A stretch of DNA of 64,000 bases from assembly GCA_949283375.1 (NCBI GenBank), contig CASDSM010000032.1:62001-126000 (forward strand). Direction: 5' to 3'. Shown piece after piece: positions 47,205 through 56,500 of the stretch. This DNA comes from an uncultured Eubacteriales bacterium. Its GTDB lineage: Bacteria > Bacillota > Clostridia > Oscillospirales > Oscillospiraceae. Each line of letters begins with the position of its first letter. Position 1 is the first letter of the stretch. Made by a program: the position numbers and the translations under genes. The notes beneath the pieces are model-generated. The model was not told the DNA's origin. It saw only the letters and a list, made by a program, of their open reading frames with translations, and made no database searches.

Positions 47205-49693
47205 GATAGTTCCTCCCTCTCCATCCAGACCGGGGTCACGCCATTGGTGATCAGCCGCAGCACCCGGCCGGCACAGCGGCGCAGGCCGGCATAGTCCAGC
47301 CGCCCGTCCGCCACGGCGGCCCGGAGGGCCTGATGGTCATAGTCGTTGCCCGGCATGATGAGGTCGTTCCCCGCCCAGGCGCAGCGGACGGGGTCCCCGG
47401 CGCGGGCGTTGGTGCTCCCCCAGTCGGTCATCACAATGCCGTCAAAGCCCCACTCGCAGCGGAGGATATCGGTGAGCAGGTCGCGGCGGTTGGCGGTGTA
47501 GACATGGTTGAGCTGGTTGTAGCTGCTCATCACAGTACGCGGGCCAGCCTTACGGACGGCGATCTCAAAGCCCTTCAGGTAAATTTCCCGCAGGGCCCGC
47601 TCGCTGATGTTGGCGGAGAGGCCGTTGCGGTTGTCCTCCGAGTTGTTGCAGCAGAAGTGTTTTACGCTCACCGCCGTCCCCGGACGGCTCTGGACCCCCC
47701 GGGTCAGAGCGGCGGCCAGCTCACCGGTGAGGACGGGGTCCTCGGAGTAGTACTCAAAGGCCCGGCCCCCCAGGGGATTGCGGTGGATATTCATCGCCGG
47801 GGCGAGCCAGACGGTGACGCCGAAGGCCTCCATCTCCCGCCCTGCGGCCCGGCCCACCGCCTCGAGCAGTGGGGCGTCCCAGGTCTGGGCGAGGAGCATC
47901 TCCACCGGCCAGGCGGTGGCATAGCGGTAGATCACCGTCCCCTGCGGCATGGCGGCAAGCTGCCTGCGGATCACCGCGGAGAGCATCCCCCAGTCATACC
48001 GCTCCGGGATGTCGGCGGCCACGGAGCGCCCGTCCGGCAGCAGCTTGAGCTTTTTGCAGAGGTTGATCCCCGCCGGGCCGTCGGCAAAGATCAGGTTGCG
48101 CAGCCCCTTGTCCAGCAGGGAGGTGGCGGTCTTGCCCCCCGCCCCGGGGATGTCCAGCGCCCCCCTGGGCACCTGCTGCAGCGCCCCGCCGCAGAGAAGC
48201 TCGGTCATCTCCTCCGCCGTCAGGCGGTCCAGAAAGGCCCGCTCCTCCTCCGTTTCGGTGAAGGCGGGCGGGGTGTAGTTGGTGACCCGGGCGGGGACCG
48301 ACCGGGGATCGGCGGTCAGGCGGAAGGCGTGGGCGGGGATCTCCTCCTCCGGGCGGTCCGTCTCCGGGAGAAATGCGCCCAGCTCGTCGGTGGGGGCGCA
48401 GCAGGTGCGGCACTGACGGGTCACCACCCGCTCGGGCAGGGTGACCACGGCGGCGATTTCGGTGTCCCGGCTGGAGCTTCCCAGCCTGAAGATATAGTCT
48501 CCCGCCTCCAGCACCCAGGCGGCGCGGCCCTCGTCATAGCTGGCACAGTCGGAGAGAGGGACGATGAGGGTCAACTGCTCCTCCCCGCCGGGGGCCAGCT
48601 CCCCCGTCTTGGCGAAGGCGGCCAGCCGCTGATACTCCTTCACCAGCCCGCCGCGCGGGGCGCTGGCGTAGAGCTGGACCACCTCCCGGCCGGGGACGGC
48701 ACCGGTGTTTGCCACCGCCGCCGTCAGGCGGAGAGTCTCCCCCTCCATCTCTGCCGACACGGCGCGGAGAGAGAAGCTGGTATAGGACAGGCCGAAGCCG
48801 AAGGGATAGCGCACCGCCTGATGGAAGGAGTCAAAATAGCGGTAGCCGACGTAGATCCCCTCCCGGTAGTTCTCGTTCTCCACATCTCCGTCCAGATAGC
48901 TGAATTCATCGCCGAAGGGGATGTCCTCATAGCGCAGGGGGATGGTGTCCGAGAGCTTGCCGGAGAAGTTCACCTTGCCGGAGAGGACGTCCGCCAGGGC
49001 GTTGCCCCCCTCCTCGCCACCCTGGACAAAGAGGACCACGGCGTCGATTCCGCCGATCTCGTCCAGAAAGCCGAGGTCGATGTGCCCGCCCACATTGATG
49101 ATGAGGATGGTATGGGCATACCCGGCAGCCACGGTGCGCAGGTTCTCCCGCTCGATGTCGGTGAGGTAGTAGTCCCCCGCCTCCAGGCGGCGGTCGTTGC
49201 ACTCCCCCGCCTGACGGGTGAGGACATAGAGGGCGGTGTCGGTGTCGCTCTCGCGGATGTCCTCCCCGGTGATGCGCCGCCCGCTGGGATAGCGGTAGAC
49301 AAAGCTGTGCGCCAGAGGGATGATCTCCATCGGGTTGGTGAGGCCGGCCACCTGCTCCTCCACCATGTCATGCCAGACCCGGTACGTCTCGGCGTGCTCC
49401 CGGTCATAGTCGTCCAGCCAGCGGGCGGTGGTGATGGTATAGCCGGCGTTTTTCAGACCGTCCTCGATGTTGACGCTGCAGCGCTCCTCCACGCTGCCGC
49501 TGCCCAGACCGCCCTTGACGGTCTCCCGGGCGCCCATGCCGTAGAGGGCCAGTCTGTTCCCCCGCAGGGGCAGGGCGTTCCCCTCATTTTTCAGCAGGAC
49601 AAAGCCTCCGGCGGCGGCCCGGCGGGCCAGCGCCCGGTTCTCCAGCTCCAGCGGGGTGGGGTCTGGGCTGGTGGTTCCGTAGAGATGATGCAT
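47201..49693 (-). CDS. GH3 beta-glucosidase with reversed domain order
   Basis: 830 residues from ATG 49693 (AAGGAGG upstream). The usual C-terminal GH3 domain comes first (GGFVLLKNEGNALPL near residue 30, then a beta-sandwich and fibronectin-III-like part), and the catalytic barrel follows: NIHRNPLGGRAFEYYSEDP, VSVKHFCCNNSEDNR, and the nucleophile Asp at about 757 in IVMTDWGS. This reversed order is known from some Ruminococcus-type beta-glucosidases. No signal peptide. Overlaps GH2 by 4 bases and lies 12 bases after the GH43-like gene. Acts on beta-linked glucose or xylose ends. Confidence 0.92.
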   Translation of the reverse strand: MHHLYGTTSPDPTPLELENRALARRAAAGGFVLLKNEGNALPLRGNRLALYGMGARETVKGGLGSGSVEERCSVNIEDGLKNAGYTITTARWLDDYDREHAETYRVWHDMVEEQVAGLTNPMEIIPLAHSFVYRYPSGRRITGEDIRESDTDTALYVLTRQAGECNDRRLEAGDYYLTDIERENLRTVAAGYAHTILIINVGGHIDLGFLDEIGGIDAVVLFVQGGEEGGNALADVLSGKVNFSGKLSDTIPLRYEDIPFGDEFSYLDGDVENENYREGIYVGYRYFDSFHQAVRYPFGFGLSYTSFSLRAVSAEMEGETLRLTAAVANTGAVPGREVVQLYASAPRGGLVKEYQRLAAFAKTGELAPGGEEQLTLIVPLSDCASYDEGRAAWVLEAGDYIFRLGSSSRDTEIAAVVTLPERVVTRQCRTCCAPTDELGAFLPETDRPEEEIPAHAFRLTADPRSVPARVTNYTPPAFTETEEERAFLDRLTAEEMTELLCGGALQQVPRGALDIPGAGGKTATSLLDKGLRNLIFADGPAGINLCKKLKLLPDGRSVAADIPERYDWGMLSAVIRRQLAAMPQGTVIYRYATAWPVEMLLAQTWDAPLLEAVGRAAGREMEAFGVTVWLAPAMNIHRNPLGGRAFEYYSEDPVLTGELAAALTRGVQSRPGTAVSVKHFCCNNSEDNRNGLSANISERALREIYLKGFEIAVRKAGPRTVMSSYNQLNHVYTANRRDLLTDILRCEWGFDGIVMTDWGSTNARAGDPVRCAWAGNDLIMPGNDYDHQALRAAVADGRLDYAGLRRCAGRVLRLITNGVTPVWMEREELS

Positions 49694-49704
49694 GATGGGC
49701 CTCC

Positions 49705-50760
49705 TTATAATTCCTCCGGCGTCCATTCCTCCCGCCAGCGGATGCAGGGCATTCCGTCCTCCACCGTGAGGGGGAGCCAGACGTAATTGGCGATGGAGGT
49801 ATTGGCCGTGGCCAGCATGGGGCTGCTGCGCAGCTCCATCACCTCATGGGGCTCCACCCGGTAGCGGTCCGGGGCGAAGTGGGCGGCGATGGCCCGGGTG
49901 AAGAGGTCCGCCCGGTGGGCGTCCACCGGGTAATCCGGCACCCAGCGGTCGGCGAGGGTGAGGAACACCCCGGGCCTCCCCGGCAGGGGGAAGGCCTGGC
50001 TGATCTGGCTGTTGAAGCTGGCCCGGCTCTCGTCCGCCACATGGGGGTCCCCGATCGGGCGGAAGGGGCCGAGGGGCGCGTCGGACACGGCAGCGTCGCT
50101 CTGGTTGGGGATGTAGCCGGTCATTCCGCTGGTGAGCATATAGTGCCGGCCCTCGTGGGCGAACACCGTGACCCCCTCCCGGGTGAAGGGGGCGTGGAGG
50201 CCCTCATACTGGACGGTGACCGGGCCGGTGAGGTCCAGATAGTCCTCCGTCAGCTCGGAGCAGAACACCCCGGCGTGGTCGCCGTCAAAGTAGAGGTAGG
50301 CCCGCCCCTCCTCCTGGAAGAGGTCGAAGTCCCCCACCTTTTTGCCGAGGGGACGGTAGTTGTCCTTTACAATGGTATACGGCCCCAGCAGGCGGTCCGC
50401 CGTGAGCACCACAAAGCAGGCCTCCCGCCCGGAGAGCTTGAGCCAGCAGACATATTTCCCGGTGCGGGGATTTTTCAGGATATGGGGGCGGTCCACCCGC
50501 TTCTGTGGGGCCAGATTGGAGCCGGGGTCGTCCAGCACCGGCGGGATGATGAGGCCGCGGTCGGTCCAGTTGCAGAGGTCCTCACTCTGATAGGCCCGGA
50601 TGCCCCAGGTCCAGATGCCGTTTTTGCCGTCCGTATGTTCCTTGTTCTCCCCGTACCAGGTGTAGACGCCGTCTTCAAAAAACAGGGCGCCGGCGTGGGC
50701 CTGGATGCGCTTGCCGTCGGTGTCCAGCCAGGGGCGGCCGGGATAGATCGCGTTTTGCAT
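49705..50760 (-). CDS. GH43-like five-bladed beta-propeller glycosidase
   Basis: 351 residues. The opening WLDTDGKRIQAHAGALFF, then YTWYGENKE, matches the GH43 group that includes exo-beta-1,3-galactanases, and later blades have RPHILKNPRTGKYVCWLK and VGDFDLFQEEGRAYLYF. The propeller is complete, without a carbohydrate-binding module or signal peptide. Catalytic residues cannot be assigned surely; galactanase-type members use unusual ones. A beta-galactosidase, arabinosidase or xylosidase role is possible. Lies 18 bases after the GH78 gene in the same operon. Confidence 0.75.
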   Translation of the reverse strand: MQNAIYPGRPWLDTDGKRIQAHAGALFFEDGVYTWYGENKEHTDGKNGIWTWGIRAYQSEDLCNWTDRGLIIPPVLDDPGSNLAPQKRVDRPHILKNPRTGKYVCWLKLSGREACFVVLTADRLLGPYTIVKDNYRPLGKKVGDFDLFQEEGRAYLYFDGDHAGVFCSELTEDYLDLTGPVTVQYEGLHAPFTREGVTVFAHEGRHYMLTSGMTGYIPNQSDAAVSDAPLGPFRPIGDPHVADESRASFNSQISQAFPLPGRPGVFLTLADRWVPDYPVDAHRADLFTRAIAAHFAPDRYRVEPHEVMELRSSPMLATANTSIANYVWLPLTVEDGMPCIRWREEWTPEEL

Positions 50761-50777
50761 GGTCTGTTCCTCCTATT

Positions 50778-53477
50778 TTACAGCTTGGCCAGCAGGGCGT
50801 CCAACTGACCGAAGGGCACTGCGCTGCCGCCGCCCATCCGGCTGGCGATCTGGCGCATACTCATGGCATGCATACTGGGCGGGAGCTGGGCGATCTGGGG
50901 CATGATACGCCCGAGCAGGCTCCGGGCGGCGGGGTGGGCCAGCAGCTCCCCCACCGGGGTATGGGTGGAGAGGACCTTGCGCAGGGGCCGGTCCGGAGTG
51001 TAGGTATGTGCAAACTCCCCCGCTTCAAGCCGGTAGGTACCGCCGCCATAGGGCAGGGTCAGCTCCGCCGTGCAGCCGAAGGGGACGGTGCAGCGATAGC
51101 TGATCTGGCCGTCCGGCAGCACCTCCCACCCGGCCCGCCAGAGGCCGGCGGCGGAGCGGTACTTGGCCGTCACATGGCCCAGCCGCGGGTCCACCCGGGG
51201 CCGGAGGGCCGCCCGGCGAAAGCCGGGAGAGGCCGGGGCGATGCCTGCCACATCGCGGTAGAGCCAGGAGACGATGGAGCCGTAGGCATAGTGATTCAGG
51301 CTGTTCATGCCGTTTTCCGCGATGGTCCCGTCGGGGGCGACGCTGTCCCACCGCTCCCAGATGGTGGTGGCCCCCAGCCGGACGGCGTAGAGCCAGCCGG
51401 GATAGTCCTCGTTCAGCAGGAGGTCAAAGGCGAGCTCGGGATATCCGGCCTCCGTGAGGCCGGGGCAGAGCAGCGGGGCGCCCACAAAGCCGGTCTTGAG
51501 CTGTCCCCCATCCTGCTTCAGCCGGGCGGCGAGGTCCGCCGCCGTCCGCTCCGGGACGGGGGAGACCCCATCTTGCAGGGCCAGCAGGTGCCCGGTCTGG
51601 GTGGGGACGGCGCAGCGGCCTGTGGGGGTGAAATACTCCGCCCGGAGGCCCTCCAGAATCCGCCCGGCCAGGGCCTCATAGCGCTCCGCCTCCTCCGTCC
51701 GCCCCAGCACACGGGCGGCCCGGGCGGTGAGGAGGGCGCTGCGGTGGAACTGGGTGTCCGCCACATAGCCCACGTCGGTGCCGCCCCGCTGGTTTTTCCC
51801 GTCCGGGGCGTCCAGGGCCAGCCAATCCCCGTAGTGGAAGTGCCGCCGCCAGCCGTGGTCCGTTCCGTCCAGGGCGGCGACATAGTCCACCCAGGCGGCC
51901 ATGCTGGGATACTGGGCCTCCAGAATCGCGGGGTCTCCGTAGAACTGATAGAGGGTCCAGGGGATGACGCAGGCGGCGTCCCCCCAGGCGGCGGAGCAGC
52001 CGGTCTTGCCAAAGGTGGGGACCACGTCGGGCACCTCGCCGCCCAGGGCCCGCTGTACCTCCGCCAGGTCGTGGAGGTATTTGGCGAAGAAGGCATAGCT
52101 CTCCCGCTGGTAGCAGGCGGTGGGGGCAAACACCTGCGCGTCCCCCGTCCAGCCCAGCCGCTCGTCCCGCTGGGGGCAGTCGGTGGGCACGTCCAGGAAA
52201 TTGTCGATCTGGCTCCACTGGGCATTGGAGATCAGTTGGTTCACGAGCGGATGCCCGGTCTCCAGATGGCCGGACCGGGGCAGCTCGGAGTGCCAGAGCA
52301 GGGCGGTGAAGTCCTCCGGCACGAGGTCCCCGATCCCCTCCACCTTGACATAGCGGTAGCCGTAAAAGGTGAATTTCGGCTCCAGGGTGTGGGGCTGACC
52401 GTCAGAAATGTAGCGGTACTCCGCCCTGGCGGTGCGGAGGTTCCCGCGGTAGAAGCTCCCGTTTTGCAGAATCTCCCCGAATTGCAGCCGCACCTCCTGC
52501 CCCGATGGGACATGGACCCGAAGGCGAAAGCCGCCGGTGAGGTTCTGGCCCAGGTCGAGCACCGTCTCCCCCGATGGGGTGCGCAGCAGCTCCCGCACCG
52601 GCAGCTCCTGCCGGGTGCGCACCGGCGTGGACCGGCGCGCGGTCAGCGCCCCCTTCGGCGGCTCCACCAGCACCGCCGGGACGGGCGGGACGGGGGGCAG
52701 GGTGTCGTCCTGGTGCTCCCCGTCGTAGAGATTGGAGAAGGTGAGGTTGGAGCGGGTGACCTGCCAGTCCCCGCCGGTGCCGATGGTCTCCTCGCTCCCG
52801 TCGTCGTAGGTCAGGCGTAGCTCGGCCAGCAGCTTCCAGTGCTCACCATAGCAGGACTTTTTGCTGCGGTCGAGGCCGAAGCGGCCCTTGTACCAGCCGT
52901 TGCCTAGGGTGACGGAGAGGACGCCGGGGGCCTGGACCTCGCCGGTCACGTCATAGGTCTGGTACTGCACCCACCGGTCATAGTCATTGCAGTAGGGGGT
53001 CAGGTGCTCTGCGCCGATCTTCTCCCCGTTCCAGGCGGCCTCACAGAGGCCGAGGCCGCAGAGGTAGAGCCGGGCGCGGGCCACCGGACGGCGGGGGAAT
53101 ATCTCCCGGGAAAAGACAGGGTGGCGCGGCTCGGCATCGTCGCAGCCGATCCACCGGGCCTCCCACGGCTCGTCCAGCTTGGCGGTCTCGAACCATTGGG
53201 GCTCGCTCTCCCCCTCCTCCCCGGCGTCGGTGCGCACCGCCACCGTCCAGGTATAGCGGGTGCGGGGGGAGAGGGGCAGGCCGATCGGGGCGGCCAGACT
53301 GTCCAGCTCCGCCCAGCCGGTGTCGTGGACCTCCTCCCCCTCCCGGCGGATGCGGATGCGGGCGGCGGTCTGGCGCTTCCCCGCCGCCTCCTCCACCTGC
53401 CAGGAGAAGACCGGGCGGGAGAGCGCATAGCCCAGAGGATTCGTGATGTGGTTGGTCTGGCAATGGGTGATCTTCAT
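50778..53477 (-). CDS. GH78 alpha-L-rhamnosidase
   Basis: 899 residues from ATG 53477 (GGAGG 8 bases upstream). Two N-terminal beta-sandwich domains (about 1-320), the (alpha/alpha)6 barrel (about 400-770) with the family signature DCPQRDERLGWTGDAQ, which carries the acidic catalytic residues, and the TIWERWDS segment with the proposed general base. A C-terminal beta domain and a 65-residue helical tail follow. It removes terminal alpha-L-rhamnose from glycans or glycosides such as flavonoid rutinosides. Cytoplasmic by lack of a signal. Transporter gene lies just upstream. Confidence 0.95.
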   Translation of the reverse strand: MKITHCQTNHITNPLGYALSRPVFSWQVEEAAGKRQTAARIRIRREGEEVHDTGWAELDSLAAPIGLPLSPRTRYTWTVAVRTDAGEEGESEPQWFETAKLDEPWEARWIGCDDAEPRHPVFSREIFPRRPVARARLYLCGLGLCEAAWNGEKIGAEHLTPYCNDYDRWVQYQTYDVTGEVQAPGVLSVTLGNGWYKGRFGLDRSKKSCYGEHWKLLAELRLTYDDGSEETIGTGGDWQVTRSNLTFSNLYDGEHQDDTLPPVPPVPAVLVEPPKGALTARRSTPVRTRQELPVRELLRTPSGETVLDLGQNLTGGFRLRVHVPSGQEVRLQFGEILQNGSFYRGNLRTARAEYRYISDGQPHTLEPKFTFYGYRYVKVEGIGDLVPEDFTALLWHSELPRSGHLETGHPLVNQLISNAQWSQIDNFLDVPTDCPQRDERLGWTGDAQVFAPTACYQRESYAFFAKYLHDLAEVQRALGGEVPDVVPTFGKTGCSAAWGDAACVIPWTLYQFYGDPAILEAQYPSMAAWVDYVAALDGTDHGWRRHFHYGDWLALDAPDGKNQRGGTDVGYVADTQFHRSALLTARAARVLGRTEEAERYEALAGRILEGLRAEYFTPTGRCAVPTQTGHLLALQDGVSPVPERTAADLAARLKQDGGQLKTGFVGAPLLCPGLTEAGYPELAFDLLLNEDYPGWLYAVRLGATTIWERWDSVAPDGTIAENGMNSLNHYAYGSIVSWLYRDVAGIAPASPGFRRAALRPRVDPRLGHVTAKYRSAAGLWRAGWEVLPDGQISYRCTVPFGCTAELTLPYGGGTYRLEAGEFAHTYTPDRPLRKVLSTHTPVGELLAHPAARSLLGRIMPQIAQLPPSMHAMSMRQIASRMGGGSAVPFGQLDALLAKL

Positions 53478-53513
53478 GTGACCGACCTCCGTATCTGTGA
53501 GAGCTTTGGAACA

Positions 53514-53558
53514 CTCCCACACCGGATAGACGGCGGAGCCGCCCGGCCGGTGTGGGAG
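53514..53558 (-). repeat. Hairpin between the GPH symporter and GH78 genes
   Basis: A 12-bp stem (53514-53525 and 53547-53558) encloses a smaller GGCGG/CCGCC hairpin, 21 bases after the symporter stop. No T-run follows leftwards, so it may be an mRNA-stability or partial-termination element inside the operon. Confidence 0.6.
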
Positions 53559-53578
53559 GAGAACTTATTGTTGTGCGG

Positions 53579-54976
53579 TTATCCCTGCTGAGCGGACTGC
53601 TCCGCCTCATACTGGGCGCGCTTCTCCGCCTCGAAGGCCTCCGCCCTGGGCTCCAGCCGGGAGAAGGCCAGGCAGCACAGGCCGATCACCACCACAAGGA
53701 TGGCGGGGAAGATGGCGAAGTCGATGCGGATCATCATCAGGGCGCTCTCGGGCTGGGTGACGATCGCGTCACCGGTGCCCTCGATATAGCCGGCGGCCAT
53801 CAGCACCAGGCCGGTGAGCAGGCTGCCCAGGGAGCCGCCGAAGTTGGAGCAGAAGTTGGCCAGGATGTTGGCCGAGCCGTCCATCCGGGGCAGGCCCTTC
53901 ATCTCGTTGTAGGTGCAGACGTTCATCAGGAAGAGGGTCCCGTAGTAGGCCAGCGGCAGGGTGGCAAACTGGCCGAGCAGGTAGCCGCCCAGCACACCGG
54001 GGAGGAAGCCGCCCGAGAGGAAGCAGATCACATAGCCCACGGTGCCGATCACGCAGAAAAGGGAGATCATCTTGCCCATGGAGCCCAGCTTCTTCATCAC
54101 CCAGGGGAAGAGGAGCATGACCGGCAGCAGCACGATGGAGAAGACGGAGAGCGTCCCCGCCATGCCCATATTGCCGACGATATACTTGAAGTAGTAGGAC
54201 GCGCCGCCCAGGCCGGTGATGACGTTGTAGCAGAGCATGACGATGGCGTACAGCCAGACATAGGGGTTCTTCTGGAACATGGAGAAGATCTCCCGGAAGC
54301 GGACCTTCTGCTGGACGCTGGTGTTGTCCACCTCGGGGTCCTCCTTGCAGAAGACGAAGCGCAGCACGCCAAAGAGGGCGGCGGGCACCATGAAGATGGC
54401 CACCGGGCCGGCCCAGCCGAGGGCGCCGGAGGAGAGGAGCTCCACCAGGGCGGGGAAGGTGGCGCTCACCACCATGGAACCGGCGGTGGTGATGATGCCG
54501 CCGTAGGAGGAGACCTTGCGGATGAGCACCGGGTTGTTGCTGAAGTGGCGGATCATGTAGGCCGACATGGGCACCGCCCGCAGGGAGCCGAAGACGGAGA
54601 AGGTGAGCACATACATGCCGAAGACCCAGCCCACCTTGGCGGCGTAGGCCCAGTCCGGACCCGCCAGGAAGAGGGCGAGGGTGGCCAGGGTCTGGCCTAC
54701 GATGCAGATCTCATAGGGACGGGCCTTGCCCCAGGGGGTGCTGGTGTTGTCCACCAGCCAGCCGATGAAGAAGTCCACCAGACCGTCCATCAGCTTGCTG
54801 GCAAAGAGGATGACGCCCACCAGACCGACGTCCAGCCCCAGATAGTCGCTGGCATAGATGGACAGGTAGGTGAGCATGATGACGTTGACCCAGCCCGCCG
54901 AGATATCCGAGCTCTTCCAGAGCATCAGGCGGCCAAAGCCGAGATGATTCGGGTCCTTCGCTTTCTTCTTTCCCAT
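53579..54976 (-). CDS. GPH family glycoside:cation symporter
   Basis: 465 residues with 12 predicted membrane helices. The cation-site helix and loop MDGLVDFFIGWLVDNTSTPW, then GKARPYE, matches the MelB/GPH signature. It imports a glycoside or oligosaccharide with Na+ or H+. First gene of the operon symporter-GH78-GH43-GH3-GH2, with AAGGAG 8 bases before the ATG, divergent from an AraC regulator. C-terminal tail is charged and Gln-rich. Confidence 0.93.
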   Translation of the reverse strand: MGKKKAKDPNHLGFGRLMLWKSSDISAGWVNVIMLTYLSIYASDYLGLDVGLVGVILFASKLMDGLVDFFIGWLVDNTSTPWGKARPYEICIVGQTLATLALFLAGPDWAYAAKVGWVFGMYVLTFSVFGSLRAVPMSAYMIRHFSNNPVLIRKVSSYGGIITTAGSMVVSATFPALVELLSSGALGWAGPVAIFMVPAALFGVLRFVFCKEDPEVDNTSVQQKVRFREIFSMFQKNPYVWLYAIVMLCYNVITGLGGASYYFKYIVGNMGMAGTLSVFSIVLLPVMLLFPWVMKKLGSMGKMISLFCVIGTVGYVICFLSGGFLPGVLGGYLLGQFATLPLAYYGTLFLMNVCTYNEMKGLPRMDGSANILANFCSNFGGSLGSLLTGLVLMAAGYIEGTGDAIVTQPESALMMIRIDFAIFPAILVVVIGLCCLAFSRLEPRAEAFEAEKRAQYEAEQSAQQG

Positions 54977-55070
54977 AGTGATGTCTCCTTTTTTGCCGCT
55001 GAAATGCAGGGGGTCTCTCTGTGCCCCCGTTCTGACATCATCATATCGGAGCGGCGGAGAATCGTATATC

Positions 55071-55153
55071 AGTCAATTTGATTTTCTGTCCAATTTTTCG
55101 CTCATCTTTCGGAATCCATCTAATTTACTGACAGAAAGACAAAATGATTGACT
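55071..55153. promoter_or_regulatory. Dyad operator between the GPH operon and its AraC regulator
   Basis: Nested inverted repeats: AGTCAAT (55071-55077) pairs with ATTGACT (55147-55153), and TTTCTGTC (55083-55090) with GACAGAAA (55130-55137). The symmetric layout, AT-rich in a GC-rich genome, suggests a binding site for the AraC-type regulator encoded to the right. On the left, a TATGAT (minus strand, 55045-55040) lacks a -35, as expected for an activated operon. Confidence 0.65.
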
Positions 55154-55176
55154 TTTCCTCTCCCCTGCTCTATCAT
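55148..55176 (+). promoter_or_regulatory. Promoter of the AraC regulator gene
   Basis: TTGACT (55148-55153), 17-base spacer, TATCAT (55171-55176). The -35 lies in the right arm of the dyad, so the regulator may repress its own gene. Confidence 0.75.
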
Positions 55177-55223
55177 CAGAGTATCACAGGGCAAGCACAC
55201 GCCCGGAAGAAGGAGGCCTCCCC

Positions 55224-56453
55224 ATGCCGTACTCCGCCGCCCATGACGCCGTCCCTCCGGAGACCGCGCTCCTGCGCGACACCCTTCAGGCGGTGATCAG
55301 CCTGTACTTCTGGGTCTACAGCCCCGACGGACATCTGGCCGCCACGAACAGTCAGGCCCTCGTCCTGCACCAGTTCCTCTCCTCCCGCTACCGGCCGGAG
55401 ACCATCGCCGCCCACTTTCAGGCGAGCCGCGCCCCCCTCTATCTGAGCACCGACTTCGGCCTCTCCTGGGGAGCGGTGGGGCACTATCAGGAGGACGGGG
55501 CCCTGCTGCACGTCTATGTCCTCGGCCCCGCCATCGGTGAGGATATCTCCGTCGCCGCTGCCGCCCGGCGAATGCGGGAGCTGGATATCCCGCTGGACTT
55601 CCGCGCCTCTTTTGCCGACTATCTCAAGCAGATGCCCCTGGTCACCCCTAACAGCATGTTTATTTATGTCCGGATGCTGCACTACGCGGCCAACGGCGAG
55701 GCCCTGCTCTCGAGCGACATCCGGTCGCTCACCCAGCGCCCCGCCCTGGCGCGGTCCGCCGGGGACGCCCCGGAGGCGGAGCGGCAGCGGACCTGGCTGA
55801 CGGAGCAGCAGCTGCTGCGGATGGTGCAGGAGGGGGACCTGGACTACCGCCGGGCGCTGGCGGACGCCGCGGACATGAGCGGCGGGGTCCGGGTCAATCT
55901 GGGCAACCAGCTCCGCCGGGCACAGGTCAGCGGGGTGGCCTTCACCACCCTCTGCACCCGGGCCGCCATCCAGGGCGGGCTGACGCCCGAGCTGGCCTAC
56001 ACCCGGGGAGACGCCTATATCCAGAGCCTGATGGAGTGCCAGTCGGCGGCGGACGTGATCGCCGTCAACCACGCGATGTATGACGACTTCATCCATCTGG
56101 TCCGCAAGGCCCGGCTGGATGACCGGCACTCCGCCCCGGTGCGCACCTGCCGGGACTACATCGAGCTGCATGTGGAGGAGGAGATCACCCTCGCCACGCT
56201 CGCCGCCCGCACCGGCTACACGGAATACTATCTCTCGCGCAAGTTCAAGCAGGAGACGGGGACCAGCATCAGCAGCTATATCAAGTTCGCCCGGATGGAG
56301 CACGCCAAGACCCTGCTGATGGGCTCCAGCCTCTCCATCGCCGAGATCAGCGAGCGGCTCCACTTCTGCAACCGGACCTACTTCGCCACCGAGTTTCGCA
56401 GGATCGTGGGGCTCACCCCGGCGGAGTACCGGAAGCGGAACCGGAAGATATAA
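55224..56453 (+). CDS. AraC family transcriptional regulator of the glycan locus
   Basis: 409 residues. A long N-terminal sensing region (about 1-300) without a clear cupin signature, containing PAS-like and helical segments (ISLYFWVYSPDGHLAATNS), followed by a C-terminal AraC double helix-turn-helix (about 305-405: TLAARTGYTEYYLSRKFKQE and IAEISERLHFCNRTYFATEF). GGAGG precedes the ATG. Divergent from the symporter-glycosidase operon with a dyad between them, so it is the likely sugar-responsive activator. Confidence 0.93.
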   Translation: MPYSAAHDAVPPETALLRDTLQAVISLYFWVYSPDGHLAATNSQALVLHQFLSSRYRPETIAAHFQASRAPLYLSTDFGLSWGAVGHYQEDGALLHVYVLGPAIGEDISVAAAARRMRELDIPLDFRASFADYLKQMPLVTPNSMFIYVRMLHYAANGEALLSSDIRSLTQRPALARSAGDAPEAERQRTWLTEQQLLRMVQEGDLDYRRALADAADMSGGVRVNLGNQLRRAQVSGVAFTTLCTRAAIQGGLTPELAYTRGDAYIQSLMECQSAADVIAVNHAMYDDFIHLVRKARLDDRHSAPVRTCRDYIELHVEEEITLATLAARTGYTEYYLSRKFKQETGTSISSYIKFARMEHAKTLLMGSSLSIAEISERLHFCNRTYFATEFRRIVGLTPAEYRKRNRKI

Positions 56454-56457
56454 GAAT

Positions 56458-56500
56458 GCCCGGAGGGGTGCGGCGGTGATCCGTCTGCACCCCTCCGGGC
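56458..56500. repeat. 43-base hairpin repeat, copy 1
   Basis: A 43-base hairpin (15-base GC-rich arms) starting 5 bases after the AraC stop. It is identical over all 43 bases to copy 2 at 56722-56764. Confidence 0.85.
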
